Source: DASVAL01 sp035649575
GTDB lineage: Bacteria; Planctomycetota; UBA1135; UBA2386
DNA length: 53,995 bases
Direction of reading: 5' to 3'
Assembly (NCBI GenBank): GCA_035649575.1
Contig: DASRJH010000216.1
Coordinates: forward strand, 1 to 53,995
Shown: in pieces, positions 15,322-23,645 of the stretch
Layout of the letters: every line of letters starts with the position of its first letter
How positions within the stretch are numbered: the stretch's first letter is position 1
Program-made: the position numbers and the translations under genes
The notes under the pieces: model-generated
What the model was told of the DNA's origin: nothing
What the model saw: the letters and a program-made list of their open reading frames with translations, nothing else
The model's database searches: none

Positions 15322-17724
15322 ATGGACGCGCGCATACGTTGGCTCTCGTGCCTGAGTCTTTTGCTGGCATTGCTGGCGCCCCTTTCCGCCCAGCGCGGTG
15401 ACGAGAAGTTCTCGCTCGAGGCGAAGTTCGAGCCGGCCTCGGCGAAGCCAGGCGACACGGTCACGCTCGTGCTCAGTGCTGTGGTCGTCGACGGCTGGCA
15501 CGCGTATGGCACGCGCGAGAAGGTGAACATCCCGGTCGCGCTCGCGCCGAAGAAGCTGCAACTCGCGGGTCTCGAGCTCGTCGGCCAGGCACAGATCCCG
15601 CCCGGCGAGCCCCACAGCTCGGCGATCGGCGACTCGTTCCCGCTGCCGAACGAGTTCACCGTCAAGCAGACCATGAAGGTCCCACCGGGCATGGCAGCGG
15701 GCGACGTCAGCGTGAAGGGCGCGCTCGACTACCAGATCTGCGACGCGAACATGTGCCTGCCGCCGACCGGCGCGAAGTTCAGCGCGAAGCTGCAGGTGCT
15801 CGCAGGCGCCGCGGCGCCGACCGCTCCGCCCGAGCTCGGCACGAAGCCCGGGCTGAAGCTCGTGCCCGACGAGAAGGTGCAGATCAAGGCGAGCTTCGAC
15901 CCGGCCACGGCGCGCGGTGGCGAAGCGACGACGCTCGTGATCGACGTCACGGTCGACGAGCGTTACCACGCCTACGGCACGTTGGAGACGACGAACACGC
16001 CCGTGAGTCTCGACGGTGCCAAGCTCGATCGCGGCAGCCTCGAACTGGTCGGTGCTCCCGACATCCCGCTCGGCGAGAAGAAGCAGCAGTTCGGCATGGA
16101 CACGTATCGGTTGCCGCACGAGTTCCAGGTCAAGCAGGTGCTGCGAGTGCCGGCCGGCACGGCACCGGGCGCGATCCCCGTGAAGGGAATGCTCGGCTAC
16201 CAGGTCTGCGACGAGAACATGTGCGACCAAGCCACCGAGGGGGCGTTCGTGGCGACGCTGACTGTAGAGGCCGGTGAAGCACGCGCCGGGATGACGACGA
16301 AACCCGTGCCGCCGCCAGCCGTCGCGACGCCGAAGGAACCGCAGGGAGGCAACCCGTTCGGCGGATCGCTGTGGGCGCTCATCCTCGCGTGTATCGGCGG
16401 TGGCCTGTTCGCACTCGCGATGCCGTGCACGTATCCGATGATCCCGATCACGTTCTCGTTCTTCACGAAGCAGGCCGAGAAGCGCGGCGGGAACGTGCTG
16501 CCGTTGGCACTGACCTACGGCCTCGGCATCATCGCGATGTTCACGATCGTCGGGGCGGCGCTGTCGGAGGTGATCATCGACGTCGTCAACCACTGGACGA
16601 CGAACCTCGTGATCGGCGCGATGTTCCTGTTCTTCGCGTTCGTGCTGTTCGGCTGGATCAACCTGCAGCCGCCGCAGTTCCTGATGCGCGCCTCGGGCAA
16701 GGCCAGCGCCACCGGCGGCTACCTCGGCGTGTTCTTCATGGGTGCCACGCTCGTAATCACGTCGTTCACGTGCACGGCGCCGATCGTCGGCTCGCTGCTC
16801 GCGAACGTCGCGCAGTTCGGCACGGGCCGCGTCGCGTTCGGCATGGCGATCTTCGGCCTCACGATGGCGCTGCCGTTCGTCGTGCTTTCGCTGATGCCGA
16901 CGAGGGTCAAGACGATGCCGCGCTCGGGCGAGTGGATGGAGACGCTCAAGGTGTCGCTCGGCTTCGTCGAGCTCGCGGCAGCGCTCAAGTTCGTCTCGAT
17001 GGTCGACTTCGCGCTCGGCTGGCAGATCCTGCCGCGCGAGCTGTTCCTGCTGCTCTGGACGACGATCTTCGGCCTGTGGGCGATGTATCTGTTTGGCATC
17101 CTGCGCAAGGCCGGCACGCCGAACGAGGGCGTCGGTGCGGGCCGCATGGCGGGCGGCATGTTCGTCTCGCTGCTCGCGACGTACTTCCTGTTCGGCGGGC
17201 TCGGTTACAAGCTCGACTTCTACATGACGAACTTCGTGCCCGGTTACTCGGCCGAGAGCGTCATCGCGCGCGGCGCAGGTGGCAGCGGCGAGGCTACTGA
17301 CGGGAAGGGGCACGCGGTCGGCAAGCACCGCATCGTGCTCGACAACCAGCCAAAGGCGATGGAGGTCGCGTTGGCCGAGGACAAGCTGCTGCTCTACAAC
17401 TTCACGGGGTTCAATTGAGGCAGCTGCCGCGGGATGGAGAACAACATCTTCCTGCGTCCGGCGGTCGCCGGGATCATGAAAGAGAACTTCGTCGAGGCCC
17501 GTCACCACACGGACATCCAGAACACGCTGACCGAGGCGCAGTTCGCGGCGAATCGCAAGCTCCAGGAGGAGATCGCGATCACGAAGGCGAACCCGTACTT
17601 CGTCGTCGTCGATCCGAAGACCGGCAAGAAGATCGGCGAACACGCGCTGAGCGGCGGTCCGAACGCCTGGGAAGGCAACTGGATCGAGTTCCTGCAGCAG
17701 GTGCTGAAGGCCGCGGGCAGGTAG
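15322..17724 (+). CDS. DsbD-like thiol:disulfide transmembrane reductase, probable selenoprotein (in-frame TGA = Sec699)
   Basis: Read through the TGA at 17416, this is an 800-residue protein. Signal peptide: MDARIRWLSCLSLLLALLAPLSAQ. Two tandem DsbD-alpha-like periplasmic domains follow (about 25-155 and 170-310), each with a Cys-x4-Cys (C140/C145 in ICDANMC; C296/C301 in VCDENMC). The membrane domain has redox cysteines C369 (MPCTYPMIP) and C484 (TCTAPIVG), as in DsbD. The C-terminal thioredoxin domain reads NFTGFN-U-GSC-RGMENN, aligning exactly with the family pattern TG-x-x-C-x-x-C-R-x-M-E; the TGA replaces the first cysteine. The frame continues 102 codons with normal thioredoxin features (NPYFVVVDPKTGKKIG) to a TAG. 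The protein would carry electrons from the cytosol to periplasmic acceptors. The frame opens at 15235, but the ATG at 15322 begins the signal peptide. Alternatives: a sequencing error or a nonsense mutation. Confidence 0.85.
17416..17456 (+). promoter_or_regulatory. UGA selenocysteine codon with SECIS-like hairpin
   Basis: Nine nt after the TGA (17416-17418), the arms 17428-17434 (CGCGGGA) and 17450-17456 (TCCTGCG) form a 7-bp stem with one G-U pair. The 15-nt apical region begins TGG, so a G falls within its first two positions. Bacterial SECIS elements sit in this interval after UGA and favour a G there. Fit judged by eye only; folding energy was not computed. Confidence 0.5.
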
Positions 17725-17728
17725 CGCG

Positions 17729-18658
17729 TCAGGCCGCCGCGACCGGCGCCGCGACCGGCGTCACGGTCGTCTTCAGGATCTCGTTGTCGCGCAAGAGACG
17801 CACGCGCAGCTCGGCGCCGATCGAAGTGCGCGGCAGCCCGGCCATCAGGTCGCCGACGCCTCGGATCGTGCGGTCCGCGATCGAGAGCAGCAGGTCGCCT
17901 TTCTGCACGCCGCCCCTCGCTGCAGGTGATTCGGGAGTGACCGCCGCGACCGCGAGCGCGCGCGGCGACGGCAGGCCCAGGCGATGCGCGATCGTCGGCG
18001 CGATCTCGACACCGTGCACGGCGACGCCGAGCCAGCCGCGCACGACGCGGCCGTGATCACGCAGCTCGGGCAGCACGACGAGCGCCGTCGACGCCGGCAC
18101 CGCGAAGCAGAGTCCCTGCGCCATCAACACGATCGCCGTCGCGATGCCGACGACGCGGCCCTGGGCGTCGAGCAACGGCCCACCCGAGTTGCCGGGATTC
18201 AGCGGCGCGTCGGTCTGGATGATGTCCTCGATCGTGCGTCCGTCGGAACTCGGCAGCGCGCGCCCGAGACCACTGATGATGCCGGCCGTCACGGAGTGCG
18301 ACAGGCCGTGCGGGCAGCCGACGGCGAGCGTGAAATCGCCGACGCGCAGACTCGCCGAATCGACGAGCGTCAGCGGCGCCACGTCGGCACCCGGCACGCG
18401 CAGCAGTGCCAGGTCGGTCGTCGGGTCGGTGCCGAGCACGTCGACGACCGCGGTGCGGCCGTCGTGGAACGTCGCCTCGACCGCGACGGCACCCTGCACG
18501 ACGTGGTTGTTCGTGAGGGCGAGGCCGTCTGCTCCGCACAGGAAGCCCGAACCCGTGCCGCCGCGGCCCTGGCCCAGCGTGCGCAGGTGCAGGACGGCCG
18601 GGCGCACGCGCTGCACGACAGCGGCGATCTCGTCGGAGAGCTTTTGGAGGATGCTCAT
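17729..18658 (-). CDS. HtrA/DegP-like serine protease without signal peptide
   Basis: 309 residues starting MSILQKLSDEI. The trypsin-like catalytic triad is intact: H52 (LTNNHVVQG), D82 (PTTDLALL) and S158 (NPGNSGGPLLD). A C-terminal PDZ domain (about 215-300) has SPAARGGVQKGDLLLSI and IRGVGDLMAGL. Unlike most HtrA proteases there is no signal peptide or membrane anchor with this start; the longer frame to 18715 adds only a non-hydrophobic stretch. A cytosolic location is therefore suggested. It lies downstream of a VWA membrane protein on the same strand (66 bp gap) and may be co-transcribed. It converges with the DsbD-like gene with only 4 bp between stops and no terminator. Confidence 0.9.
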   Translation of the reverse strand: MSILQKLSDEIAAVVQRVRPAVLHLRTLGQGRGGTGSGFLCGADGLALTNNHVVQGAVAVEATFHDGRTAVVDVLGTDPTTDLALLRVPGADVAPLTLVDSASLRVGDFTLAVGCPHGLSHSVTAGIISGLGRALPSSDGRTIEDIIQTDAPLNPGNSGGPLLDAQGRVVGIATAIVLMAQGLCFAVPASTALVVLPELRDHGRVVRGWLGVAVHGVEIAPTIAHRLGLPSPRALAVAAVTPESPAARGGVQKGDLLLSIADRTIRGVGDLMAGLPRTSIGAELRVRLLRDNEILKTTVTPVAAPVAAA

Positions 18659-18724
18659 GGGCACGGCTGTAGGCCGGCCTGCCCGCCGGCGAAAGGCTTC
18701 AGGGCAGCCGGCCAACCGCGATGC

Positions 18725-20311
18725 TCAGCGTTTGCCCGCGGGCGTACCCACCAGCTCCTTTGGCTTCACTCGCGGCGGCGCCGCGGTGGGCGCCACCTTC
18801 GCCGTGGTATCGGACGTCGCGACCGCGCGCGTGGCCTTCACGGCAGGTGCAGGTGCCGCGTCGGCCGCGGCAATGCGCACCTCCACGGCGATGCGGCCGA
18901 AATCGAGTCGGGTGCCATCGCGGACGGACCGGCGCCGGCCGCTGCCTGGCTCCTCGACGATGACCTGGTTCGTCTCGTACAGGATCCGCATCAGCTCCGG
19001 CGTGCCGCCCGGGTCGTACGATGGCCGGATGTGCGCGTTCTTGGCGTGGCCGACCACGATCGGCGTGGCGCCGAGCAACAGCGTCGAACGCTCCTTCTTG
19101 GACCAGTGCACGACGAGCCACGCCTTCTTGTTGGCGGCCTCGAGCAGCATCAGGGCGATCGCCGTGAACAAGCCGAGCCCGGCCGCCGACGCCAGCCGCG
19201 CCATCGTCTCGCCGTACACCGGATGCACCGGCACCACCACCGCGAACAGGTACGCGGCGACCAGCCCGCTCGCGATGCCGCCGGCCGCGGCGCGCCGGCG
19301 GTTCAGGTTGGGCACGAACAGGCTCATGCCGAGGCCACAACCGAGACCGAGCACGATCCAGGCCGCGGTTCGCGCGACGCCGCCTAGCAGTTCGTAGTCG
19401 GAGAGCGCCCAATACAGGCTCTGGCCGGCCGCGCCGGCCAGCGATCCGGTCAACACGCCGCCGAACAGTACGCAGAACAGGTCCTTGGCCGACAGCGACC
19501 GGCGACGCAGGTGCCGGTTCTGCCACGTCACCATGCCGAGCCCGGCGCCGATCGCGATCAGGCTGGCCCACAACGCCGCTCGCTCGAGGCCGCTGCGGAA
19601 GTCGGCGGCCTGGGAGCTGCTGGCAAGCAACTGGCGGCTGTCGATGTACTGTTCCGAGCGCTCGAACGCTTCGGCCAGGCGCTCGGGCGCCGACACGAAC
19701 ACGTGCTCTTTCGCGCCGGTCACCCGCTGCAGCAGCACCTCGTCGGCGAGGCCGGTGCCGATCGCGACGATATGGATGCCGGCGGCGCGCACCCGCGCTG
19801 CCGCCTCGAGCGCCATCTGCTCGGGGTCGCGCTTGGGCATGATGCCCTCGGGCTTGCCGTCGGAGAACAACAGCACCCAGCGCTCGCCGCGGGCGCCGTC
19901 GAGCATCTTGTGCGCGGCGTCGAGGCCGCCGGCGAGGTCGGTAGAACCCTCGGCCCTCAGACGCCCGATCGCATCGCACACCTCCTGCGCCCTATGGCCG
20001 AGTGGCGTCATCACGCGCGCCGAGGTCGAGAACACCGCCAGCCCGAGCGTGTCGTTGCGCAGGTTCTGCCGCCCGGCGAAGCCGACGGCCGCCTCCTGCA
20101 GCGCCTGCAGCTGGGTGCGCAGCCCGATCGGGTCCTGCTTGTTGCGGATGCGCTGCGCCATCGAACCACTGACGTCGAACAACAGGCAGATGCTGCGCGG
20201 CGGCACCGGCGGTTTGTCGCCGACGAACAAGAACTCGCCGCCGGCGGCGCCGAGTGTCGCCCCGACCACCGCCATCGTGGCCATGCCGAGGATCTTGGTG
20301 AACGTGGACAT
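18725..20311 (-). CDS. VWA-domain multi-pass membrane protein with FHA-like tail
   Basis: 528 residues. The N-terminal segment (8-30) is hydrophobic. A von Willebrand A domain follows with the metal-ion site DVSGS (46-50), a GSTDLAGGLDAA loop and WVLLFSDGKPEG. After the VWA domain come about five membrane segments (for example SLIAIGAGLGMVTW, DLFCVLFGGVLTGSLAG, IVLGLGCGLGMSLFVP, GLFTAIALMLLEA). The C-terminus (LLLGATPIVVGHAKNAHIR ... VIVEEPGSGRRRSVRDGT) resembles a divergent FHA phosphothreonine-binding fold, then a low-complexity A/P/K tail. The start at 20311 has a good GGAG six nt upstream. A 13-bp perfect inverted repeat abuts that site. The protein may couple ligand binding to cytoplasmic phosphosignalling; this is inference. 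Confidence 0.82.
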   Translation of the reverse strand: MSTFTKILGMATMAVVGATLGAAGGEFLFVGDKPPVPPRSICLLFDVSGSMAQRIRNKQDPIGLRTQLQALQEAAVGFAGRQNLRNDTLGLAVFSTSARVMTPLGHRAQEVCDAIGRLRAEGSTDLAGGLDAAHKMLDGARGERWVLLFSDGKPEGIMPKRDPEQMALEAAARVRAAGIHIVAIGTGLADEVLLQRVTGAKEHVFVSAPERLAEAFERSEQYIDSRQLLASSSQAADFRSGLERAALWASLIAIGAGLGMVTWQNRHLRRRSLSAKDLFCVLFGGVLTGSLAGAAGQSLYWALSDYELLGGVARTAAWIVLGLGCGLGMSLFVPNLNRRRAAAGGIASGLVAAYLFAVVVPVHPVYGETMARLASAAGLGLFTAIALMLLEAANKKAWLVVHWSKKERSTLLLGATPIVVGHAKNAHIRPSYDPGGTPELMRILYETNQVIVEEPGSGRRRSVRDGTRLDFGRIAVEVRIAAADAAPAPAVKATRAVATSDTTAKVAPTAAPPRVKPKELVGTPAGKR

Positions 20312-20320
20312 GGTTTCTCC

Positions 20321-20347
20321 GCCGGGAGCGACCAGGTCGCTCCCGGC
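20321..20347. promoter_or_regulatory. Perfect 13-bp inverted repeat next to the ribosome-binding site of the VWA gene
   Basis: GCCGGGAGCGACC (20321-20333) and GGTCGCTCCCGGC (20335-20347) are exact complements around a single central base. On the transcript the structure ends one base before GGAG and ten before the ATG. Such symmetry suits a dimeric repressor operator; with a one-base centre it cannot form a full hairpin but a shorter stem is possible. The rest of 20348-20582, between two divergent genes, holds no other clear signal. Confidence 0.5.
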
Positions 20348-20582
20348 GCTCACATCGGGCGATCCGTCGCCCCGGTTGAGGACGGCTGCCGGGAATGGCC
20401 GCGATTGAGAGGTAGCCGGCGCAGCGACCGAGCGTGCGATCCCATCGGCGCTTCGGCTGCGGTTTCGCGCCCGGGCGCGATGGTGCGCCCGCTGCCACCT
20501 GCGCGAGTCGCTCAGGGCCTTCCGCCTCCGCTTCACGGTGCCGCTCCCGGCGAGCGGGCGAGCTCGCGAGTAGGATCCACCA

Positions 20583-21671
20583 ATGCGGATTCAGATAGGC
20601 GGTTCGACGACCGTCGCGAGCATCCACGAACCGACGGGAACGGACGAGCGCGTCACGCTGTGGCCGTCAGTGAGCGAGTACCAGATCTACGACGAGCCCC
20701 TGTATGAGCTCATGTCGAGCGATTCGACCCGCAACGCAGCCTACGTCGCAGCGGTGCGTCGGCTGGCGCCCGGCCGAGTGTGCCTGGACATCGGTACGGG
20801 CGCCCACGTGAACTGGGCGCGAGCCTGCGTCGAGGCCGGGGCTCGCAAGGTCTACGCGATCGAGGCGATCGAGGAAAGCTACGTGAAGGCGGTGCGAACT
20901 GTGCGGGACCTCGGCATGGAGGAACGCATCCACGTCGTTCATGGATTGTCGACGGAGGTCACCTTGCCCGAGCCGATCGACCTCTGCGTCTCCGAGATCA
21001 TCGGGTGCATCGGATCTTCCGAGGGTGCGGTCTCGTACCTGCTCGACGTGCGGAGGCGCCTCCTTCGCGAAGGAGGCCTGACGATCCCGCGCCGCTGCCT
21101 GACCTGGATCGCCGGCGTGTCCCTCCCGGAGTCGCTCCGCAGCACGCCCGGCTTCGATCCCGAGGGAGCTCGCTACCTGGAGCCGCTCTTCCACAAGATC
21201 GGGAAGCCATTCGACGTCCGCCTTCTGCTGGCCGGTTCCGGCAGCGAGGATCTCCTCTCGGATGCAGTCCTGTTCGAGGACGTGGACTTCGGCGCTTTGG
21301 CTCACGAGTCGACCACCCGCGGGACGAGTCGGATCACCACCGCGGGGCGCCTCGATGGCTTCCTCGCCTGGATCGAGCTCTGGTGCGATGACGTAGGTCC
21401 GCCCGTGAGCTCTCTCGGGGAGTGGGCCGCCTGGGTCCCTGTCTTCTTCCCGGTCTTCTCCCCGGGAATCGACGTCGATCAGGGCGACTGGATCGAGCTC
21501 ACCTGCCGGGTGCGGTCGTCGTCTGACCATGTCCACCCGGACTACCATCTCGAGGGACGGGTTGTCCGTGGCGCTGGGGGAGGAGCAGCCATCCCCTTCC
21601 GCTTCGATTCGATGTACCGAGGTGGTGCGTTTCGCGAGAGCGCCTACTACCGATCGCTCTTTTCAGGTTGA
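20583..21671 (+). CDS. Bacterial PRMT-like protein arginine methyltransferase homologue
   Basis: 362 residues; AGGA lies 8 nt before the ATG. The N-terminal pattern PLYELMSSDSTRNAAY resembles the PRMT helix that caps the cofactor. Motif I is CLDIGTGAHVNWARACVEAGA followed by KVYAIEA with the SAM-binding glutamate. The double-E loop is SEIIGCIGSSE, with both glutamates at the same 9-residue spacing as in eukaryotic PRMTs. A beta-barrel half follows (GFLAWIELW). The canonical THW loop is replaced by a GEWAAW-containing segment, so substrate specificity is uncertain. Such enzymes are uncommon in bacteria, where some act in peptide or siderophore modification. It stands alone between two divergent regions. 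No signal peptide. Confidence 0.8.
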   Translation: MRIQIGGSTTVASIHEPTGTDERVTLWPSVSEYQIYDEPLYELMSSDSTRNAAYVAAVRRLAPGRVCLDIGTGAHVNWARACVEAGARKVYAIEAIEESYVKAVRTVRDLGMEERIHVVHGLSTEVTLPEPIDLCVSEIIGCIGSSEGAVSYLLDVRRRLLREGGLTIPRRCLTWIAGVSLPESLRSTPGFDPEGARYLEPLFHKIGKPFDVRLLLAGSGSEDLLSDAVLFEDVDFGALAHESTTRGTSRITTAGRLDGFLAWIELWCDDVGPPVSSLGEWAAWVPVFFPVFSPGIDVDQGDWIELTCRVRSSSDHVHPDYHLEGRVVRGAGGGAAIPFRFDSMYRGGAFRESAYYRSLFSG

Positions 21672-21712
21672 AGGTGGCTTCGGCGACGTTGTCGCCGAGC
21701 TCGATGCGGTAG

Positions 21713-21758
21713 AGCAGTCCCATCACGTCGCACTGGCTCGTCTCGTCGAGGATCACGA
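21713..21758 (-). pseudogene. Fragment of an SF1 helicase gene (Walker B region)
   Basis: 46 bp identical except for one base to 32469-32514 inside the helicase gene. On the minus strand it encodes VILDETSQCDVMGLL, against VILDEASQCDVMGLL in the intact helicase. The flanks do not match the helicase. It lies in the 116-bp gap between the PRMT-like gene and the next gene and has no start of its own, so it is a remnant of a related helicase copy. Confidence 0.7.
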
Positions 21759-21787
21759 ACGTCGCGCTCGTCGGCCGTGCACCCTGC

Positions 21788-23524
21788 CTAACGCAGGTGG
21801 AAGACCAGCACGTCGTCGGCCGGCTCGATCATCACGTCGTCGCTGCGATGGCGATGGTCGGTGACGAACGCGAACGCCTTCGGCGTGACACCCGGCCACG
21901 GCAGGAAGTGCAACGTCGCCTCACCGCGTTCGTCGGTCCGGGCGGCCCGCATGTGCTCGGCGAACGTGTTCCAGCCGAGTTCCACGAGCAGGGCGTCGAG
22001 ACCGGCAGGGCGCGGCATCCCGTAGCGGAAGTCCCCCGGCTCGAACGACGCGCCGCCGACCGCGCGGCCATCCCGATCGAGCACCCGCACGCGGCGCTGC
22101 GGCTTGGCGACGAGGCGCAACGTCAGCGGGTTCGGCGCGGCGCCATCGAGTTCGCAGGCAGCCCAGCCCGTGGCATCCATCGCGAACAAGGTCCATCGGC
22201 CGCGCTGCAGCCGCCGTTCGATCTTGCCGGCGGCGTCGGGCACGAGCGGCTGCACGAGCATGCCGGCGGCGTGGGCCGCCAGGAGCACCTGCGCGCCGAT
22301 CGCGGGTCCACCACGTTCGTCGATGACCTGGGCGACGAGGTCCTCGCAGTCCGCCGGCTCGGCGTGCGGGAGTGCGGGCGCATGCGTCGGCAGCGTCACG
22401 ACGCGGCGCCCCTCGAGCGGCGGCAGCAGCAAGCGCACGGTCGAAGCACCGGGCGCCAGTTCGGGCACCGTGTAGGAACCGTCGGCGTCGATGACGACGT
22501 TGTACTGGCGGGGCAGGAAGTACACGCCGCCCGGCTCGAAGCGCACGTTGCCCATTGCAGAGACCCGCGCCTTCTTCCCCGCGAACGCCTTGTCGACGAC
22601 GCCGCGCGGCGGCGAACTCTTCCTCAGGGGCACCAGGAGCACCCGCCCCTGGTGCTGCTTCGCGACCTCGAACCCGACGAACGGCTGCTTGCACACCCAA
22701 CCCGAGGCGCCCTCCGAAAACCCAGCCTTGGTCGCGACGACGTACAACGTCTCCGGCGGGTCCTCGAACGGATCGCGCCAGCCGCCCCACAGCAGCGACG
22801 CGTTGCCTTTGGCGTCCGTCTGCACGGCAGGCCCCTCGAACACCATGCCCGTGCTCCCGTCCTGCACGGCGACGCGCGCCCCTTCGACGGGCTTGGCGGC
22901 GTCGTCGACGACGCGGACCGCGAGCAGATAAGGCGACGGCAGGATCGCCACTGGATCGCCGGTCTCCAGCACCGCGATGGTTCCCAGGAACGCGCCCTGG
23001 CCATCCCGCAGTGAGCAGTGGGCGACGACCTGGTTCGGCGGCACTTCGATGCCCTGCTCGTCGATCGGCAACACGACGTGGTGGCCGGGACAACCAGGAA
23101 ACCCCATGCGCACGTGCAGACCGGGCACCGCGCGCAACTCCGGCGCGAGTGGCATCGCGATGCGCCGACGCCGGCCCTGCAGATCGACGCGGAGCGTGCA
23201 GACCTGACCGCACGAGGCCCGATGGACGGGCCGCCCGACGAGCGCTTTCCCGTCGACCTCCAGCCCGACCGCCAACGCCGTGTAAGGGACGCCGACGAGC
23301 GCCGACACCACGAACCGACCGCGTTCGCTCGTAGTCGCGGTGCACACGTCGACCGGGTCGAGTCCCACCTCGTCCGAGTCGTCTTCGACCAACGTCACCA
23401 GCGCGCCAGCCAAGGGCTTGCCGGCGGCATCGACGACGCTGCCGACGAGAGGCTGGCGACGCTGCGCCACCACGGTCGAACAGGCGAACAAGGCGACGAC
23501 GAGGGAGCCGAGGAGCGTGTTCAT
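21788..23524 (-). CDS. Exported multi-domain carboxypeptidase-regulatory-like protein
   Basis: 578 residues starting MNTLLGSLVVALFACSTVVAQ, a signal peptide. The mature protein is a chain of CarboxypepD_reg/Cna-B-like beta sandwiches, recognised from repeats such as GSVVDAAGKPLAGALVTLV, VVDDAAKPVEGARVAVQDG, QVIDERGGPAIGAQVLL and VLDRDGRAVGGASF, each followed by a G-x-x-L/V-type strand. No catalytic domain seen. It belongs to the same broad class as the proteins at 28596, 44404 and 47546. Surface or periplasmic structural or binding role likely. The frame opens 11 codons earlier, but the signal peptide begins at 23524. Confidence 0.82.
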   Translation of the reverse strand: MNTLLGSLVVALFACSTVVAQRRQPLVGSVVDAAGKPLAGALVTLVEDDSDEVGLDPVDVCTATTSERGRFVVSALVGVPYTALAVGLEVDGKALVGRPVHRASCGQVCTLRVDLQGRRRRIAMPLAPELRAVPGLHVRMGFPGCPGHHVVLPIDEQGIEVPPNQVVAHCSLRDGQGAFLGTIAVLETGDPVAILPSPYLLAVRVVDDAAKPVEGARVAVQDGSTGMVFEGPAVQTDAKGNASLLWGGWRDPFEDPPETLYVVATKAGFSEGASGWVCKQPFVGFEVAKQHQGRVLLVPLRKSSPPRGVVDKAFAGKKARVSAMGNVRFEPGGVYFLPRQYNVVIDADGSYTVPELAPGASTVRLLLPPLEGRRVVTLPTHAPALPHAEPADCEDLVAQVIDERGGPAIGAQVLLAAHAAGMLVQPLVPDAAGKIERRLQRGRWTLFAMDATGWAACELDGAAPNPLTLRLVAKPQRRVRVLDRDGRAVGGASFEPGDFRYGMPRPAGLDALLVELGWNTFAEHMRAARTDERGEATLHFLPWPGVTPKAFAFVTDHRHRSDDVMIEPADDVLVFHLR

Positions 23525-23587
23525 GGTTGCACGCGCACCATAGCCGCGACACGGCAAAGCGCGACATGGCCCCGCACGCCACCCTGC

Positions 23588-23608
23588 CCGCAGCTCACCG
23601 CGCTGCGG
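23588..23608 (-). terminator. Hairpin downstream of the 23646 gene
   Basis: CCGCAGC (23588-23594) and GCTGCGG (23602-23608) form a 7-bp stem with a 7-nt loop, about 38 nt past the stop of the minus-strand gene. There is no T-run, so intrinsic termination is uncertain. Confidence 0.3.
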
Positions 23609-23645
23609 TCAGCATGGCGGCCGACAGCGTTGCCGACGCGCCGCG

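Noticed and set aside
14980..17643. An 887-codon open frame on the minus strand
   Set aside because: Shadow of the HEAT-repeat and DsbD-like genes; the product is a charged low-complexity sequence with no family match.
17434..17724. A separate small thioredoxin gene starting at the ATG at 17434
   Set aside because: The start is inside the thioredoxin fold, after the active-site motif, with no ribosome site. Read-through of the TGA explains both pieces better.
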